NCBI RefSeq assembly: GCF_027789125.1
Contig: NZ_JAQFVF010000033.1
Location: 124,001-188,000, forward strand
DNA length: 64,000 nt
From: Paenibacillus aestuarii
Lineage (GTDB): Bacteria; Bacillota; Bacilli; Paenibacillales; NBRC-103111
Direction: 5' to 3'
Numbering within the stretch: the stretch's first letter is position 1; each line of letters starts with the position of its first letter. Below the pieces are notes generated by a model, which was given only the letters and a program-made list of their open reading frames with translations, was not told the origin of the DNA and did no database searches. Below are positions 7,859 through 16,941 of the stretch, one piece after another. The position numbers and the translations under genes are program-made.

Positions 7859-9241
7859 TTATTTCCCGGCTTCGGCTTGCTGCAACTTACTCACCTCCAT
7901 ATAGGTTGTCATCGCGGTTAACACCAAGCAGGTGCCGAACGTGATGCCGCATACAATGCCGACTCTCGGCATGTATCTCGAGAAGGTACAGCCGATCAAA
8001 ATGCATAGAACAGAGAGCAGCATGAGGGCATTGCCGCCCCATCGCCAGTGCCAATTAGACAAGCGTACGCTGACCTTAGCCATCGGCTGCGTCGGCGAGC
8101 CGGCTGCTTGTGAAGGCTGCGATTGTGACTCGTCGGGTGATGGCTGCTGTGACGCATGCTTCCGCTTATGAACCATCGTCGCGACAAGGAGGATACACAT
8201 ATACAAAGGCTGATAGGCCAAAACGATCACCGGCATGCTGAAGTTCGCAAAAGAAAGCAGTTCCGTCGTGCTGTGAAACGAAAGAAACGTGGTTAACGTC
8301 AGAAACAGCGCGACTTGCTTGTTGAACACAGGATAGTTCGAATGCCTCAACATCGAGCTGATGCCGATCAGCATAGCGACATAGACGGTTATGGTTTTGA
8401 GGGCGAGCGTCGGCAACCAGATGGTCAGCAGCGCAATGTCCAGGCGGTCCAGAAAGTCCGTCACATGGATCATCTGAATCAGGTTATAAGCCGGATAAAT
8501 GAAGTTAGCCGGCATGCGCGGTCCTAAGACGGTAAGTACCATAAATATGTAAACGGTAAACAGCAATACCCCGAACAGAGCGCCGTGCCGGATCGCAGAA
8601 CGAATGTGATTGGCATTGTACAGCATGTGCAGAAAGGCGCCGAAAGCGAAAATATCACCGGCGCTTCCGAGTGCCAGCATATTGGTGGAAGCCAAATGAT
8701 GCAGCGGCATCGTGAGCACTGGCGTGATCAGCTTCAGATCGAATTCATTTGACAGCAGGAGCGGCATCGATAAGGTAGCAATGGCAAATAGCGGATAAAA
8801 CAGATCGTTGACCCGGGCCACGATTTCCAAGCTGCTCTTGCCGAAGTAAATCAGCAATAAGCACGGCATCAAAATCAGGATTTCAAGCGGTGTGCTGTGC
8901 AGCAGCAGCGTAGAGCTGAATTTGGACATCGATGAGAGGTCTTGCTTAACGACCTGCCAGAAATGGAAGAGAACCAGCAGGTTGAGTATGGAGCCTGCCC
9001 AGCGCCCTAGAACCATCGTCGCAATATCAAAAATATTTTTACGAGGAAAGACTTTGGCTAAATAGCCGAAAAAGGCTGCGGTGGCAAATATATAAAAAAT
9101 CGAGATGACGTAACTGAACCAAGCGTCCATCTGGCTGATCCGCACCAGCACGTTCTGCTGCGTAAAGATACCGCCGCTAGTTATCATGGAAGCGGCTAGC
9201 CATGACAGCTGCCTTTGATTAATCACTTGCTTGCTATCCAT
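7859..9241 (-). CDS. gerAB: Spore germination permease, GerAB family
   Basis: This 460-residue polytopic protein has about ten or more helices and belongs to the amino-acid/polyamine-like GerAB family. It begins with a cytoplasmic segment (SKQVINQRQLSWLAASMITS) typical of the family. The C-terminal extension carries a Ser/Gln/Pro-rich loop (about 360-395) and two further helices, longer than the usual 360-370 residues. GerAB proteins sit in the spore inner membrane and bind the germinant. It is the last gene of a ger operon read as A, C, small subunit, B. Confidence 0.9.
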   Translation of the reverse strand: MDSKQVINQRQLSWLAASMITSGGIFTQQNVLVRISQMDAWFSYVISIFYIFATAAFFGYLAKVFPRKNIFDIATMVLGRWAGSILNLLVLFHFWQVVKQDLSSMSKFSSTLLLHSTPLEILILMPCLLLIYFGKSSLEIVARVNDLFYPLFAIATLSMPLLLSNEFDLKLITPVLTMPLHHLASTNMLALGSAGDIFAFGAFLHMLYNANHIRSAIRHGALFGVLLFTVYIFMVLTVLGPRMPANFIYPAYNLIQMIHVTDFLDRLDIALLTIWLPTLALKTITVYVAMLIGISSMLRHSNYPVFNKQVALFLTLTTFLSFHSTTELLSFANFSMPVIVLAYQPLYMCILLVATMVHKRKHASQQPSPDESQSQPSQAAGSPTQPMAKVSVRLSNWHWRWGGNALMLLSVLCILIGCTFSRYMPRVGIVCGITFGTCLVLTAMTTYMEVSKLQQAEAGK

Positions 9242-9270
9242 GGATCATCACCGCCTTTTCCTAATTGAAA

Positions 9271-9501
9271 CTAAATGCCGATTAACTTGCAGACCCATGG
9301 AGATACCGTGTGAATGAAAAAGCGCGATGGCATCGGGATGTTCCTGTGCATCCAATCGGCTGCAAACAATACAAGCGTAAACAAAGCAATAGCGAAGTAT
9401 AGGACTTTGACGCTGGATTTCTCCTGTTTAAGCATGTTTCGGTCCACCAGGAAACTCGAGAAAGTGAGGATAAGAAATGTGATCTTAAAAATTAAATCCA
9501 T
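9271..9501 (-). CDS. Small two-helix protein, candidate germinant-receptor D subunit
   Basis: This 76-residue protein has two hydrophobic helices (about 3-19 and 33-51) separated by a charged turn (DRNMLKQEKSS) and a short tail. It lies inside the ger operon, 2 nt after gerAC and 29 nt before gerAB. Small two-helix D subunits encoded with GerA-type receptors are known in Bacillus species and modulate germinant response. Size, topology and position match that class, but sequence similarity cannot be checked here. Confidence 0.7.
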   Translation of the reverse strand: MDLIFKITFLILTFSSFLVDRNMLKQEKSSVKVLYFAIALFTLVLFAADWMHRNIPMPSRFFIHTVSPWVCKLIGI

Positions 9502-9503
9502 CG

Positions 9504-10676
9504 TTACTTTTTCTCCTCGACCACATTTTGATTGATAAGACCGGTCTCCGTAATGGTGGCTGTAACGTTAATGCGGAATTCGGCATCTTTAAATGCGTTC
9601 TGCCAGTTAGCCTGGAGCTTGTTGTTCCATATGTTCGGATAGCGCCGCCAGATCAACAGGCCGAGTTGGGCTGAATCGGTGCCTTCTTTTTGCATTTGCT
9701 TCACAGCGGCTTGGACATTCTTCTTTACCTGATCGGCAAGCTTACGTTCGACCTTGTGCAGATTTTCCGGCTTTCCGAGATCGATCTTCGCCAAATCCTC
9801 CCGCACCTGTCCGAAGGCTTCGAGTTTAAGGTCGAAGATGACATGATCATCCTGCAGGATTGGCGTGATATCGGCATGTCCTTTGGTCACCATGATGGTG
9901 ATGTCTTTGCCGGATTCGATCGGAAACGTGAGTCCGTGTTCCTTGACATTGTTTTCCAGCCACATCAAGCCATGCGCTTCGTCATCTTTAAAAATGCCGA
10001 CCATGCGGTCGCCTTTGAATTGTGCGTACCCGGTCACTTCGATTTCTTCATGGGGATCGTTGCTGGCCTGGCTTTTCACTTCTTTCATATAGCTGACGAT
10101 CGGATCGCTGCCAAAGCTGAGCGATATGCCAATATCCTTGGTTGAAGTCGGTATGGATTGGCGAGACTTGGTTAATTCGCGGATGGCTTCGGCAGGGAAC
10201 CGTTCGAACTTGGGCGTCGTGTTGAACAGTTCATAAGCCTTGCCTTTGGTGACGATAAGAAAACACGTCAGCCGGGTTTCCGGTGAACGAGGGACTACAT
10301 CGAATAGGGGCCCGATTCCTCGTTTGGCCAGCTTCTCGCCAATGATAACGATTCTGCGGTGAGATAAAAATATTTTGCGCGACATTCGGCTCTGCAGCTT
10401 GCCGACCGCCTCCCGCATTGTGGTACCGACTTCGGAATCCACATAGTAGCTCTTCCCGCCAGATGTACCGCCGCCACCGCCGCTTGCACCGCCCATGGAG
10501 CCGGGAAGCGGCAGAATATAAGCAACGCGATATTTCCCATCATCTTCCAAGTCGACAGAGGAGGCAAGAACAAAGGCGACATCGTTCGTCTCGACGCGAT
10601 CCCAGCAGCCGGTAAGGACGGGCAGCATCAAAATCGGGATGGCAGTGATAGAGCAGAGACGTCTAAGAATCCGCAT
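9504..10676 (-). CDS. gerAC: Ger(x)C family germinant-receptor lipoprotein
   Basis: This 390-residue lipoprotein has a signal peptide with lipobox LTGC, so Cys24 is the predicted lipidation site. It is followed by CWDRVETND, a near-invariant start of mature GerAC proteins. A Gly/Ser-rich insert lies near residues 60-75. The start at 10676 is chosen from the AAGGAGGGC seven bases upstream; the frame is open further but adds residues before the signal peptide. The gene overlaps the end of gerAA by 14 nt. GerAC is the surface lipoprotein subunit of the receptor complex. Confidence 0.93.
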   Translation of the reverse strand: MRILRRLCSITAIPILMLPVLTGCWDRVETNDVAFVLASSVDLEDDGKYRVAYILPLPGSMGGASGGGGGTSGGKSYYVDSEVGTTMREAVGKLQSRMSRKIFLSHRRIVIIGEKLAKRGIGPLFDVVPRSPETRLTCFLIVTKGKAYELFNTTPKFERFPAEAIRELTKSRQSIPTSTKDIGISLSFGSDPIVSYMKEVKSQASNDPHEEIEVTGYAQFKGDRMVGIFKDDEAHGLMWLENNVKEHGLTFPIESGKDITIMVTKGHADITPILQDDHVIFDLKLEAFGQVREDLAKIDLGKPENLHKVERKLADQVKKNVQAAVKQMQKEGTDSAQLGLLIWRRYPNIWNNKLQANWQNAFKDAEFRINVTATITETGLINQNVVEEKK

Positions 10677-12339
10677 TTTGTCTGCCCTCCTTGCTCGCTT
10701 TATGCACATGCTGAATGTTGCTGCCATCCACACCGCCGTCCTGTTTGATATGGTCGGGCAGCTTGCTGTCCATTCGCGACGTATCTTGAATCGCCATAAA
10801 TTCCGGTCGTTTCTTCAAGGCCCACCAAGGAGCGCGGAAGAGCGCATCCTTGAAGTCGCCTGCCGACATCGGACCAAACGGCGATAAATAGGGAACGCCA
10901 AATGAGCGCAAGTTCGCCAGATGTCCCAGCAGAATCATGAGGCTGAAGAAGATCCCGTAGAAGCCGAATACAGCGCCGGCGATGAGGATGGGGAAGCGCA
11001 GCATGCGAATGGCGATGGCGCCATTGTAGCGTGGGATCGTGAAAGAGGCGATCCCCGTGATGGAGACGACGATTACGATCGGTGCTGACACAATTCCGGC
11101 CTGGACGGCGGCTTGTCCGACGACCAAGGCGCCTAGAATCGAGACGGCGGAGCCGACCGCCTTGGGCAGCCGGATGCCGGCTTCACGCAGCGCTTCAAAA
11201 GTAATCTCCATAATGAACGCTTCGACCACGGCAGGAAAAGGAATGGCTTCCCTGGAGGCGGCGATGCTAAGCATAAGCGTCGTTGGCAGCAGGTCCTGAT
11301 GGTAGGTCGTAATCGCCACATATAAGGCCGGTGTGGTCAAAGATAAAAAAAGAAACGTGTATCGCAGCAGCCGAAGCAGCGTTCCGATTTGGAAGCGTTC
11401 ATAGTAGTCTTCGCTGGCTTGCATAATTTGCATGAAGACGAAGGGGACGACCAGCGCGAACGGTGTGCCGTCGATGATGATCGCGACCCGTCCTTGCAGC
11501 AGCGCGGAGGCGATGACGTCCGGCCTTTCCGTATATTGCATCTGCGGGAACGGCGAATACGCATTGTCCTGGATGAGCTCCTCAATCATGCCGGATTCGA
11601 GAATTGCATCGATGTGAATGAGCTCCAGCCGCTTCGTCACTTCCTCGACCAAGGAAGGCATCGCCAAATCGTCGAGGTAGCATACGACGATGTTGGTGTT
11701 GCTTTCTTTGCCGATGGTCATGGACTTCATCTTCAACCGCGGCGTTTTCAGCTTGCGGCGGACCATCGACGTGTTCGTGCGCAAGCTTTCCACGAACCCC
11801 TCTTTCGGACCGCGGACGACGGTCTCGGTCTCCGGCTCGCCGACGGACCGCTTCTCCGTGCCGCGGATGCCGAGCAGCACCGTTTTCGCGTTCCCTTCGA
11901 CGAGCAGCGCCGTGTCGCCGCTCAGCACGGAGATCAGCAAATCTCCATAATTGTCGGCGACCTGGGTCTGCGAGACGGGGAGAATCTTCCCGGTGATGCG
12001 TTCAATGGCGGTCTCGCCGCCGCCGAGCAGCATGAGCGACTTCATCGTCTCATTCAGCAGCTCGGTATTGACGAGCCCGTCCACAAACAGGATCAGCGCT
12101 GGAATGTTCGGCTCGATTTCGAATTCACGGACGACGACATCGGAGCAGTCGGTGAACATTTTTTTAATGAAATTGTGGTTCTCCTCGAGCAAAAGCGAAA
12201 GCTTGGTCTCCTTGAGCTCTTCAATGAAGTGATAATCCAGGGAGTCGGCTAATGATTCGTTGCCCCCGGATGCATTCATGGAAGGGGACGAGCTCTTGCG
12301 AAGCATGCGCTGCATAAGCCGTTTGGACGCATGATTCAT
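10663..12339 (-). CDS. gerAA: Spore germination protein, GerAA family
   Basis: This 558-residue protein has a large N-terminal soluble region (about 1-300), then five or so membrane helices and a cytoplasmic tail, as in GerAA/SpoVAF. Family motifs include GRVAIIIDGTPFALVVPFVF and the EAIPFPAVVEAFIMEITFEA region. The ATG at 12339 is preferred because GGGAGG lies 11 nt upstream; a GTG 12 nt earlier abuts that site. It is the first gene of the ger operon and forms an oligomeric channel-like subunit of the inner-membrane germinant receptor. Expression in the forespore under sigma G is expected for the family, but no clear promoter was found. Confidence 0.93.
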   Translation of the reverse strand: MNHASKRLMQRMLRKSSSPSMNASGGNESLADSLDYHFIEELKETKLSLLLEENHNFIKKMFTDCSDVVVREFEIEPNIPALILFVDGLVNTELLNETMKSLMLLGGGETAIERITGKILPVSQTQVADNYGDLLISVLSGDTALLVEGNAKTVLLGIRGTEKRSVGEPETETVVRGPKEGFVESLRTNTSMVRRKLKTPRLKMKSMTIGKESNTNIVVCYLDDLAMPSLVEEVTKRLELIHIDAILESGMIEELIQDNAYSPFPQMQYTERPDVIASALLQGRVAIIIDGTPFALVVPFVFMQIMQASEDYYERFQIGTLLRLLRYTFLFLSLTTPALYVAITTYHQDLLPTTLMLSIAASREAIPFPAVVEAFIMEITFEALREAGIRLPKAVGSAVSILGALVVGQAAVQAGIVSAPIVIVVSITGIASFTIPRYNGAIAIRMLRFPILIAGAVFGFYGIFFSLMILLGHLANLRSFGVPYLSPFGPMSAGDFKDALFRAPWWALKKRPEFMAIQDTSRMDSKLPDHIKQDGGVDGSNIQHVHKASKEGRQNADS

Positions 12340-12555
12340 GATGGAATGCACCTCCCGCTCGTCATGTTTATATTAATCTCTGCTGAAAATCAGGATTTTA
12401 TTACCATCTGAGAAAAATTTAAGTGAACAGGTCGACAGATCGGCATAACCGGACCGCAGCAAACGTGCAAACGGGCGGCACGGACGGTAGTGTCGTATAC
12501 TCGCTTCCACCTTAGCCAAAACTATGGGAATCCATCTAGCTGAGGGGGGAAGCCG

Positions 12556-13992
12556 TTGATTTGGGTCTTGATCGTCCTAGTGCTGTTCGTTTTTCAGACA
12601 GCGACCATCCTCATTGGCGAATATCGAAGGCCGGCGAAGACGGTGGCGTGGCTGCTCGTCATGTTTATTTTTCCAGTTATCGGATTTATCATGTACTATT
12701 TTTTGGCAAAAGAGTATTCGCAGCGCAAAATCGTACGCCGCAAAGGTCACGGCAAGCCGAAAGGCAAGCGCCATCCCGCGTCGGACGCCATTCCCGTTCT
12801 TGAGGAAGATGAGCCGCTGGAGTCCGGCAAGTACGATCTATATGAGGATGCCAGGTTGTGCGGATTCCTTTGCAATATCCCGGGCTCGCCCTTAACGGAG
12901 CGTAATCAGGTTGAGGTGCTGACGAATGCTGAGCCGACCTATGCGTCTATGTTGGCTGCGATTGATGAAGCGAAAGATCATATTCATTTTGAGTTTTACA
13001 CGATTCGGCATGATGCCACGGGGAGGCTGTTTCAAGAAGCACTGATCCGTAAAGCGCAGGAGGGCGTAAAGATTCGTGTGATTTATGACGGAATAGGGAG
13101 CTATCAGCTGTCTAACGCCTACATCAACAAGCTGAAGCAAGCGGGGATCGAGGTGCAGAGCTTCTTGCCGCCGCTGATCGCTTTTTTTGACAAACGTCTC
13201 AATTACCGCAATCATCGCAAAATTGTCATCGTTGACGGAAAAGTCGGGTTTCTCGGCGGAATCAATATCGGGAATGAGTATGTAGGCAAGGATCCGAAGC
13301 TGGGATTTTGGCGGGATACGCATCTGAAGCTTAGCGGGGACGCGGTCTATTATTTGCAGCAAACGTTTCTGACGGATTGGCTGTTCGTCAGCGGCCAGCG
13401 GGTTTCGGGTGAGTCGTTATTTCCCGAGCATCACCAGCCTGAGGACTCGTTAGTCCAGGTGATCGCGAGCGGTCCTGATGCGCAGTGGGACGCGATTCAG
13501 GAGATGTTTTTTGCCGGTATCGTCGCCGCCAGGAAGCGTGTGTATCTCACGACGCCTTATTTTATCCCGGACCCGAGCATTACGATGGCGCTCAAAACCG
13601 CCGTGATTAGCGGCGCGGACGTACGCATGATTTTACCTTATAAAGCGGATTCGCGGATCGTGCAATATGCGACGAGATCGTATTTACTGGAGCTGATGCA
13701 GGCGGGGGTACGCATTTATTTATACCGCAAAGGCTTCATGCATGCCAAGGTGATGCTGATTGATCACACGATGGCGACGGTCGGGACGGCCAACATGGAT
13801 ATGCGCAGCTTTTTCAGCAATTTCGAGCTTAATGCAGTTCTGTTTAACCATGACGTGATCGCCAGGCTGGAGGCTGACTTTTTGCAGGATTTGAAAGATT
13901 GCGAGGAACTGAAGCTGGCTGAATTCGAGAAGCGCTCGCGCTGGGAAAAAGGGAAAGAGGTACTCGCCCGGATGCTGTCCCCTCTTTTCTAA
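12556..13992 (+). CDS. cls: Cardiolipin synthase, phospholipase D family
   Basis: This 478-residue membrane enzyme has two N-terminal helices, then two PLD domains with HKD motifs NHRKIVIVDGKVGFLGG and MHAKVMLIDHTMATVGTANMD. It matches bacterial cardiolipin synthases in length and order. It condenses two phosphatidylglycerol molecules to cardiolipin plus glycerol. The start is TTG with GAGGGGGGA upstream. A basic insert rich in Lys/Arg/Gly follows the second helix (about 56-78). It is monocistronic. Confidence 0.93.
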   Translation: MIWVLIVLVLFVFQTATILIGEYRRPAKTVAWLLVMFIFPVIGFIMYYFLAKEYSQRKIVRRKGHGKPKGKRHPASDAIPVLEEDEPLESGKYDLYEDARLCGFLCNIPGSPLTERNQVEVLTNAEPTYASMLAAIDEAKDHIHFEFYTIRHDATGRLFQEALIRKAQEGVKIRVIYDGIGSYQLSNAYINKLKQAGIEVQSFLPPLIAFFDKRLNYRNHRKIVIVDGKVGFLGGINIGNEYVGKDPKLGFWRDTHLKLSGDAVYYLQQTFLTDWLFVSGQRVSGESLFPEHHQPEDSLVQVIASGPDAQWDAIQEMFFAGIVAARKRVYLTTPYFIPDPSITMALKTAVISGADVRMILPYKADSRIVQYATRSYLLELMQAGVRIYLYRKGFMHAKVMLIDHTMATVGTANMDMRSFFSNFELNAVLFNHDVIARLEADFLQDLKDCEELKLAEFEKRSRWEKGKEVLARMLSPLF

Positions 13993-14000
13993 AGCCACGG

Positions 14001-14882
14001 TTACAGCCGGGCAAGAACTGTATCCAAGTTTTGCGGAGGCACGGTTTCGATTAGGTCGCCCATACGCCGGAGACGCTCAATGACGGTATGCAAATTGAAT
14101 TCTTTCGGACTTGGATGCAGCTCGACTTCCTTCCATAGCAGCGGAGTGGACACAGAGGCGTCTTTCCTTGCGCGAGGGGTGTAGGGAGCGGACAGCGTTT
14201 TCCCGTACCAGTGCTGCAGGTAGTCTACATAAATTTTGTCGCCGCGATTTTTCTTGAACCTTTCGATAGTAAACAAATTCGGGTATTTCTTGACGACGAA
14301 GGCTCCGACGAAATGTCCGATGCGGCGCAGCTGCTCGAAGGTGTAGCCCTCACGGATCGGAATATAGATTTGCACGCCTGTCGCTCCGGACGTTTTGGCT
14401 ACCGATTGGATATGCAGGGCATCCAGCACTTCGCCGATAATATGGGCGGCTTCCATAATCCGCGGCTCTTCCTCCAGGGTCGGATCGATATCAATCACCC
14501 ATTCGGCAGGTACGGTCTGACCAATTTTATGGAACGAAGGATGAAATTCCAGGCAAGCGAGGTTGCCGAGCCAGATCAGCGTGGACAGTGAGTCCAGGTT
14601 GACATAGTTGATACCGTCCAGCGGAGCGGTTTTGACGAAAGGAGGCAGAGGCTCGGGGGCATTCTTTTGATAAAACGATTTGTCGTTATAGCCATGCGGA
14701 AAGCGAATCGTCGTGAGATGTCGGTCGCGGCAGTAGCGCAGCAAATAAGGGGATATCTCGGTTAATTTGGCGAGATAATCCGCCTTGGTGATCCCGGCTT
14801 CCGGCCACAGCAGCTTGCCGGGGTTCGTGATCGTCAACTCGTTTCCTTCCACAATGAGAGTGCCTTTGGTCGTTACGGCCAT
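14001..14882 (-). CDS. ligD: LigD-type primase/polymerase domain protein
   Basis: This 293-residue protein corresponds to the stand-alone polymerase (PolDom) part of LigD, an archaeo-eukaryotic primase fold used in non-homologous end joining. The family start (ITNPGKLLWPEAGITKADYL) is clear, and the catalytic Asp pair is in EWVIDIDPT. No ligase or phosphoesterase domain is attached. A separate ligase gene (18773) and Ku gene (19790) are nearby, so the pathway is complete but split over three transcription units. It would fill gaps with NTPs or dNTPs at breaks held by Ku. Confidence 0.9.
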   Translation of the reverse strand: MAVTTKGTLIVEGNELTITNPGKLLWPEAGITKADYLAKLTEISPYLLRYCRDRHLTTIRFPHGYNDKSFYQKNAPEPLPPFVKTAPLDGINYVNLDSLSTLIWLGNLACLEFHPSFHKIGQTVPAEWVIDIDPTLEEEPRIMEAAHIIGEVLDALHIQSVAKTSGATGVQIYIPIREGYTFEQLRRIGHFVGAFVVKKYPNLFTIERFKKNRGDKIYVDYLQHWYGKTLSAPYTPRARKDASVSTPLLWKEVELHPSPKEFNLHTVIERLRRMGDLIETVPPQNLDTVLARL

Positions 14883-14964
14883 GATGATGCTCCTTTCTTT
14901 TTATCCTCGTATTCCCCGATTATTCCCTGCATGACCCACTCTCAAACCAGCCGCCAACAACCTC

Positions 14965-14993
14965 TTGACAAATAAAGCGGGGGCGGTCATAAT
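14965..14993 (+). promoter_or_regulatory. Probable sigma-A promoter of the nitroreductase gene
   Basis: TTGACA (14965-14970) and CATAAT (14988-14993) are separated by 17 bp, about 100 bp upstream of the nitroreductase start. Confidence 0.6.
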
Positions 14994-14998
14994 AATAA

Positions 14999-15021
14999 AA
15001 GTAAATAACAAAAAGTAAGTT
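14999..15021. promoter_or_regulatory. Candidate YodB/HxlR-type operator
   Basis: Just after the -10 box there is an AGTAA-containing repeat (AGTAAATAA, then AGTAAGTTA). On the minus strand it reads TTACTTTTTGTTATTTACTT, which resembles the TACT-TTTGT-A-T-ACT pattern I remember for YodB-type redox repressors. The position over the transcription start would suit a repressor. The match is from memory and imperfect. Confidence 0.3.
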
Positions 15022-15098
15022 ATATATAAAAATAAAGTTTATTCTTATTCGTAAATTGATGCGAGTGGGGATAAGCCAAAAAAATGGAGGAATTGAAC

Positions 15099-15698
15099 AT
15101 GACACAATCCGTTCTTGAAGCAGTGAAAGTAAGACGCACCTATTACGGCTTGAGCAAGGAGACAGTAACTTCCAATGAGCGTATCCAGGAGATCGTTCGC
15201 GATGCTGTGAAATATACGCCATCTGCGTTTAACTCGCAAAGCGCGCGCGCTGTTGTTCTGTTCGGTGCACAATCCGATAAGCTCTGGGACATTACAACAG
15301 AGGAGCTTCGCAAAATTGTACCGGCTGACAGCTTCGGCCCTACCGCGGACAGAATGAAAGGATTCAGCGCTGGTTCCGGCACGATCTTGTTCTTCGAAGA
15401 TCAGAAGGTCGTCGAGACGCTGCAGGAGCAGTTCCCTGCCTATGCGGCAAACTTCCCGATCTGGTCCAACCAATCGAGCGGCATGCTGCAGCTCGTGATC
15501 TGGACGGCGCTGGAGCAAGAAGGACTGGGCGCTTCCTTGCAGCACTACAATCCATTGATCGACGATGAAGTGAAAAAGACTTGGAATCTGCCGAGCGAGT
15601 GGAAGCTGATCGCACAAATGCCATTCGGTAAACCGACGTTCCAGCCGAATCCGAAAGAATTCCAAATGCACGAACAAGACGTAAGAGTGTTCTCTTAA
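15099..15698 (+). CDS. Nitroreductase, Frm2/HBN1-like family
   Basis: This 199-residue flavoprotein of the nitroreductase fold has family features RRTYYGLSKE near the N-terminus, TPSAFNSQSARAVVLFG (FMN-binding Asn/Ser region) and GLGASLQHYNPLID. This subgroup includes bacterial and yeast HBN1/Frm2-like proteins thought to reduce quinones or nitroaromatics with NAD(P)H. The ATG at 15099 follows GGAGGAATTGAAC; an ATG 15 nt earlier overlaps the ribosome site. Its own promoter and terminator make it monocistronic. The physiological substrate is unknown. Confidence 0.9.
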   Translation: MTQSVLEAVKVRRTYYGLSKETVTSNERIQEIVRDAVKYTPSAFNSQSARAVVLFGAQSDKLWDITTEELRKIVPADSFGPTADRMKGFSAGSGTILFFEDQKVVETLQEQFPAYAANFPIWSNQSSGMLQLVIWTALEQEGLGASLQHYNPLIDDEVKKTWNLPSEWKLIAQMPFGKPTFQPNPKEFQMHEQDVRVFS

Positions 15699-15703
15699 TA
15701 TAT

Positions 15704-15745
15704 AAGGCTGTCCATGCGCTTACTCAGACGCGGGGCAGCCTTTTT
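15704..15745 (+). terminator. Terminator after the nitroreductase gene
   Basis: AAGGCTGTCC / GGGGCAGCCTT form a stem with a 20-nt loop region, followed by TTTTT. Confidence 0.8.
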
Positions 15746-15874
15746 GCTTTTCGAGGCAACTCTTCTCAATTGGGCATTAGATTTTTACTGCGTCCATGAG
15801 TTATCATTAGATTATCATGAATAGAACCCCGATTCTGTACAAAAGACTTCAGTAGAAAAGAGGAATAGATACAT

Positions 15875-16924
15875 ATGTCAACGTCAGAACGAATCAAACT
15901 GACTTCTTATTCCACCAAAGGCGGCTGCGGCTGCAAAATCGGACCCGGCGAGCTTTCGCAAGTGATCCGAAGCTTGCCTGCAGCCGTGCCAGATCCGAAC
16001 CTGCTGGTCGGCATTGACACGAGTGATGATGCCGGTGTGTACAAGTTAAGCGATGAGCTGGCGCTTGTGCAAACGGTCGATTTTTTCACGCCGATTGTCG
16101 ATGATCCTTACTCGTTCGGGCAAGTCGCAGCGGCGAATGCCATCAGTGATATATACGCCATGGGCGGCAAACCGTTAACGGCCTTAAATATTGTTGCTTT
16201 TCCAATCCGTACGCTGGACAAGCAAGTGCTGGCGGACATTTTGCGCGGAGCTGGCGATAAAATGAAAGAAGCGGGCGTCACACTGGTCGGCGGCCATTCA
16301 ATTGACGATAACGAGCCTAAATTCGGCCTCGCCGTGACAGGATTGGTGCATCCAGGCAAGGTGCGGACGAATGCCGGATCTGTACCGGGCGATAAGCTGA
16401 TTTTAACCAAACCGATCGGAGTCGGCATTTTAACGACTTCCATTAAGAAAGATCGTCTATCCGACGAGGAGATTAGCCGCGTCACCCAAGTGATGGCTAC
16501 GCTGAATAAAACAGCCGCTGAAAAGATGGAGCCTTTTGATGTGCATGCTTGTACGGATGTAACGGGGTTCGGCTTGATGGGCCACAGTTTGGAGATGGCC
16601 AAAGGAAGCGGCGTCGGCATCCGCATTATCGCCGATCAAGTGCCTGTTTTGCCTAGGGTGCGAGAACTGGCGGAAGAAGGTCTCGTGCCTGGCGGCACGA
16701 AGAACAATTATGCGCATGTGCAGGATTCGATTACTTTTGCCGATACGTTGGATCAAGTCGGTCAGTGGATTTTATGCGATGCCGTGACATCGGGCGGATT
16801 ACTGATCTCAGTTGCCGGCGGGCAAGCTGAGGAGCTGCTGGAGCAGCTGAAGTCTGCCGGCGTTGAGGCGGCGATTATCGGAGAAACGACGGACGAGCAC
16901 CCAGGCCGGATTGTGGTCATTTAA
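15875..16924 (+). CDS. selD: Selenide, water dikinase
   Basis: This 349-residue enzyme makes selenophosphate from selenide and ATP. The N-terminal catalytic loop GGCGCKIGPGEL has Cys18 (equivalent to catalytic Cys17 of Escherichia coli SelD) and Lys21; a Cys, not selenocysteine, is used. Further family motifs are DTSDDAGVY, VQTVDFFTP and VTGFGLMGHSLEMA. The gene is directly followed by mnmH, which uses selenophosphate for 2-selenouridine in tRNA. No selA, selB or selC is visible, so the local role is tRNA modification. Confidence 0.96.
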   Translation: MSTSERIKLTSYSTKGGCGCKIGPGELSQVIRSLPAAVPDPNLLVGIDTSDDAGVYKLSDELALVQTVDFFTPIVDDPYSFGQVAAANAISDIYAMGGKPLTALNIVAFPIRTLDKQVLADILRGAGDKMKEAGVTLVGGHSIDDNEPKFGLAVTGLVHPGKVRTNAGSVPGDKLILTKPIGVGILTTSIKKDRLSDEEISRVTQVMATLNKTAAEKMEPFDVHACTDVTGFGLMGHSLEMAKGSGVGIRIIADQVPVLPRVRELAEEGLVPGGTKNNYAHVQDSITFADTLDQVGQWILCDAVTSGGLLISVAGGQAEELLEQLKSAGVEAAIIGETTDEHPGRIVVI

Positions 16925-16941
16925 CTAAAGGAGCGGTTACT

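Noticed and set aside
11389..12252. 287-codon open frame antisense to gerAA
   Set aside because: It is a shadow of gerAA codon structure; its product is His/Arg/Asp-rich without family features.
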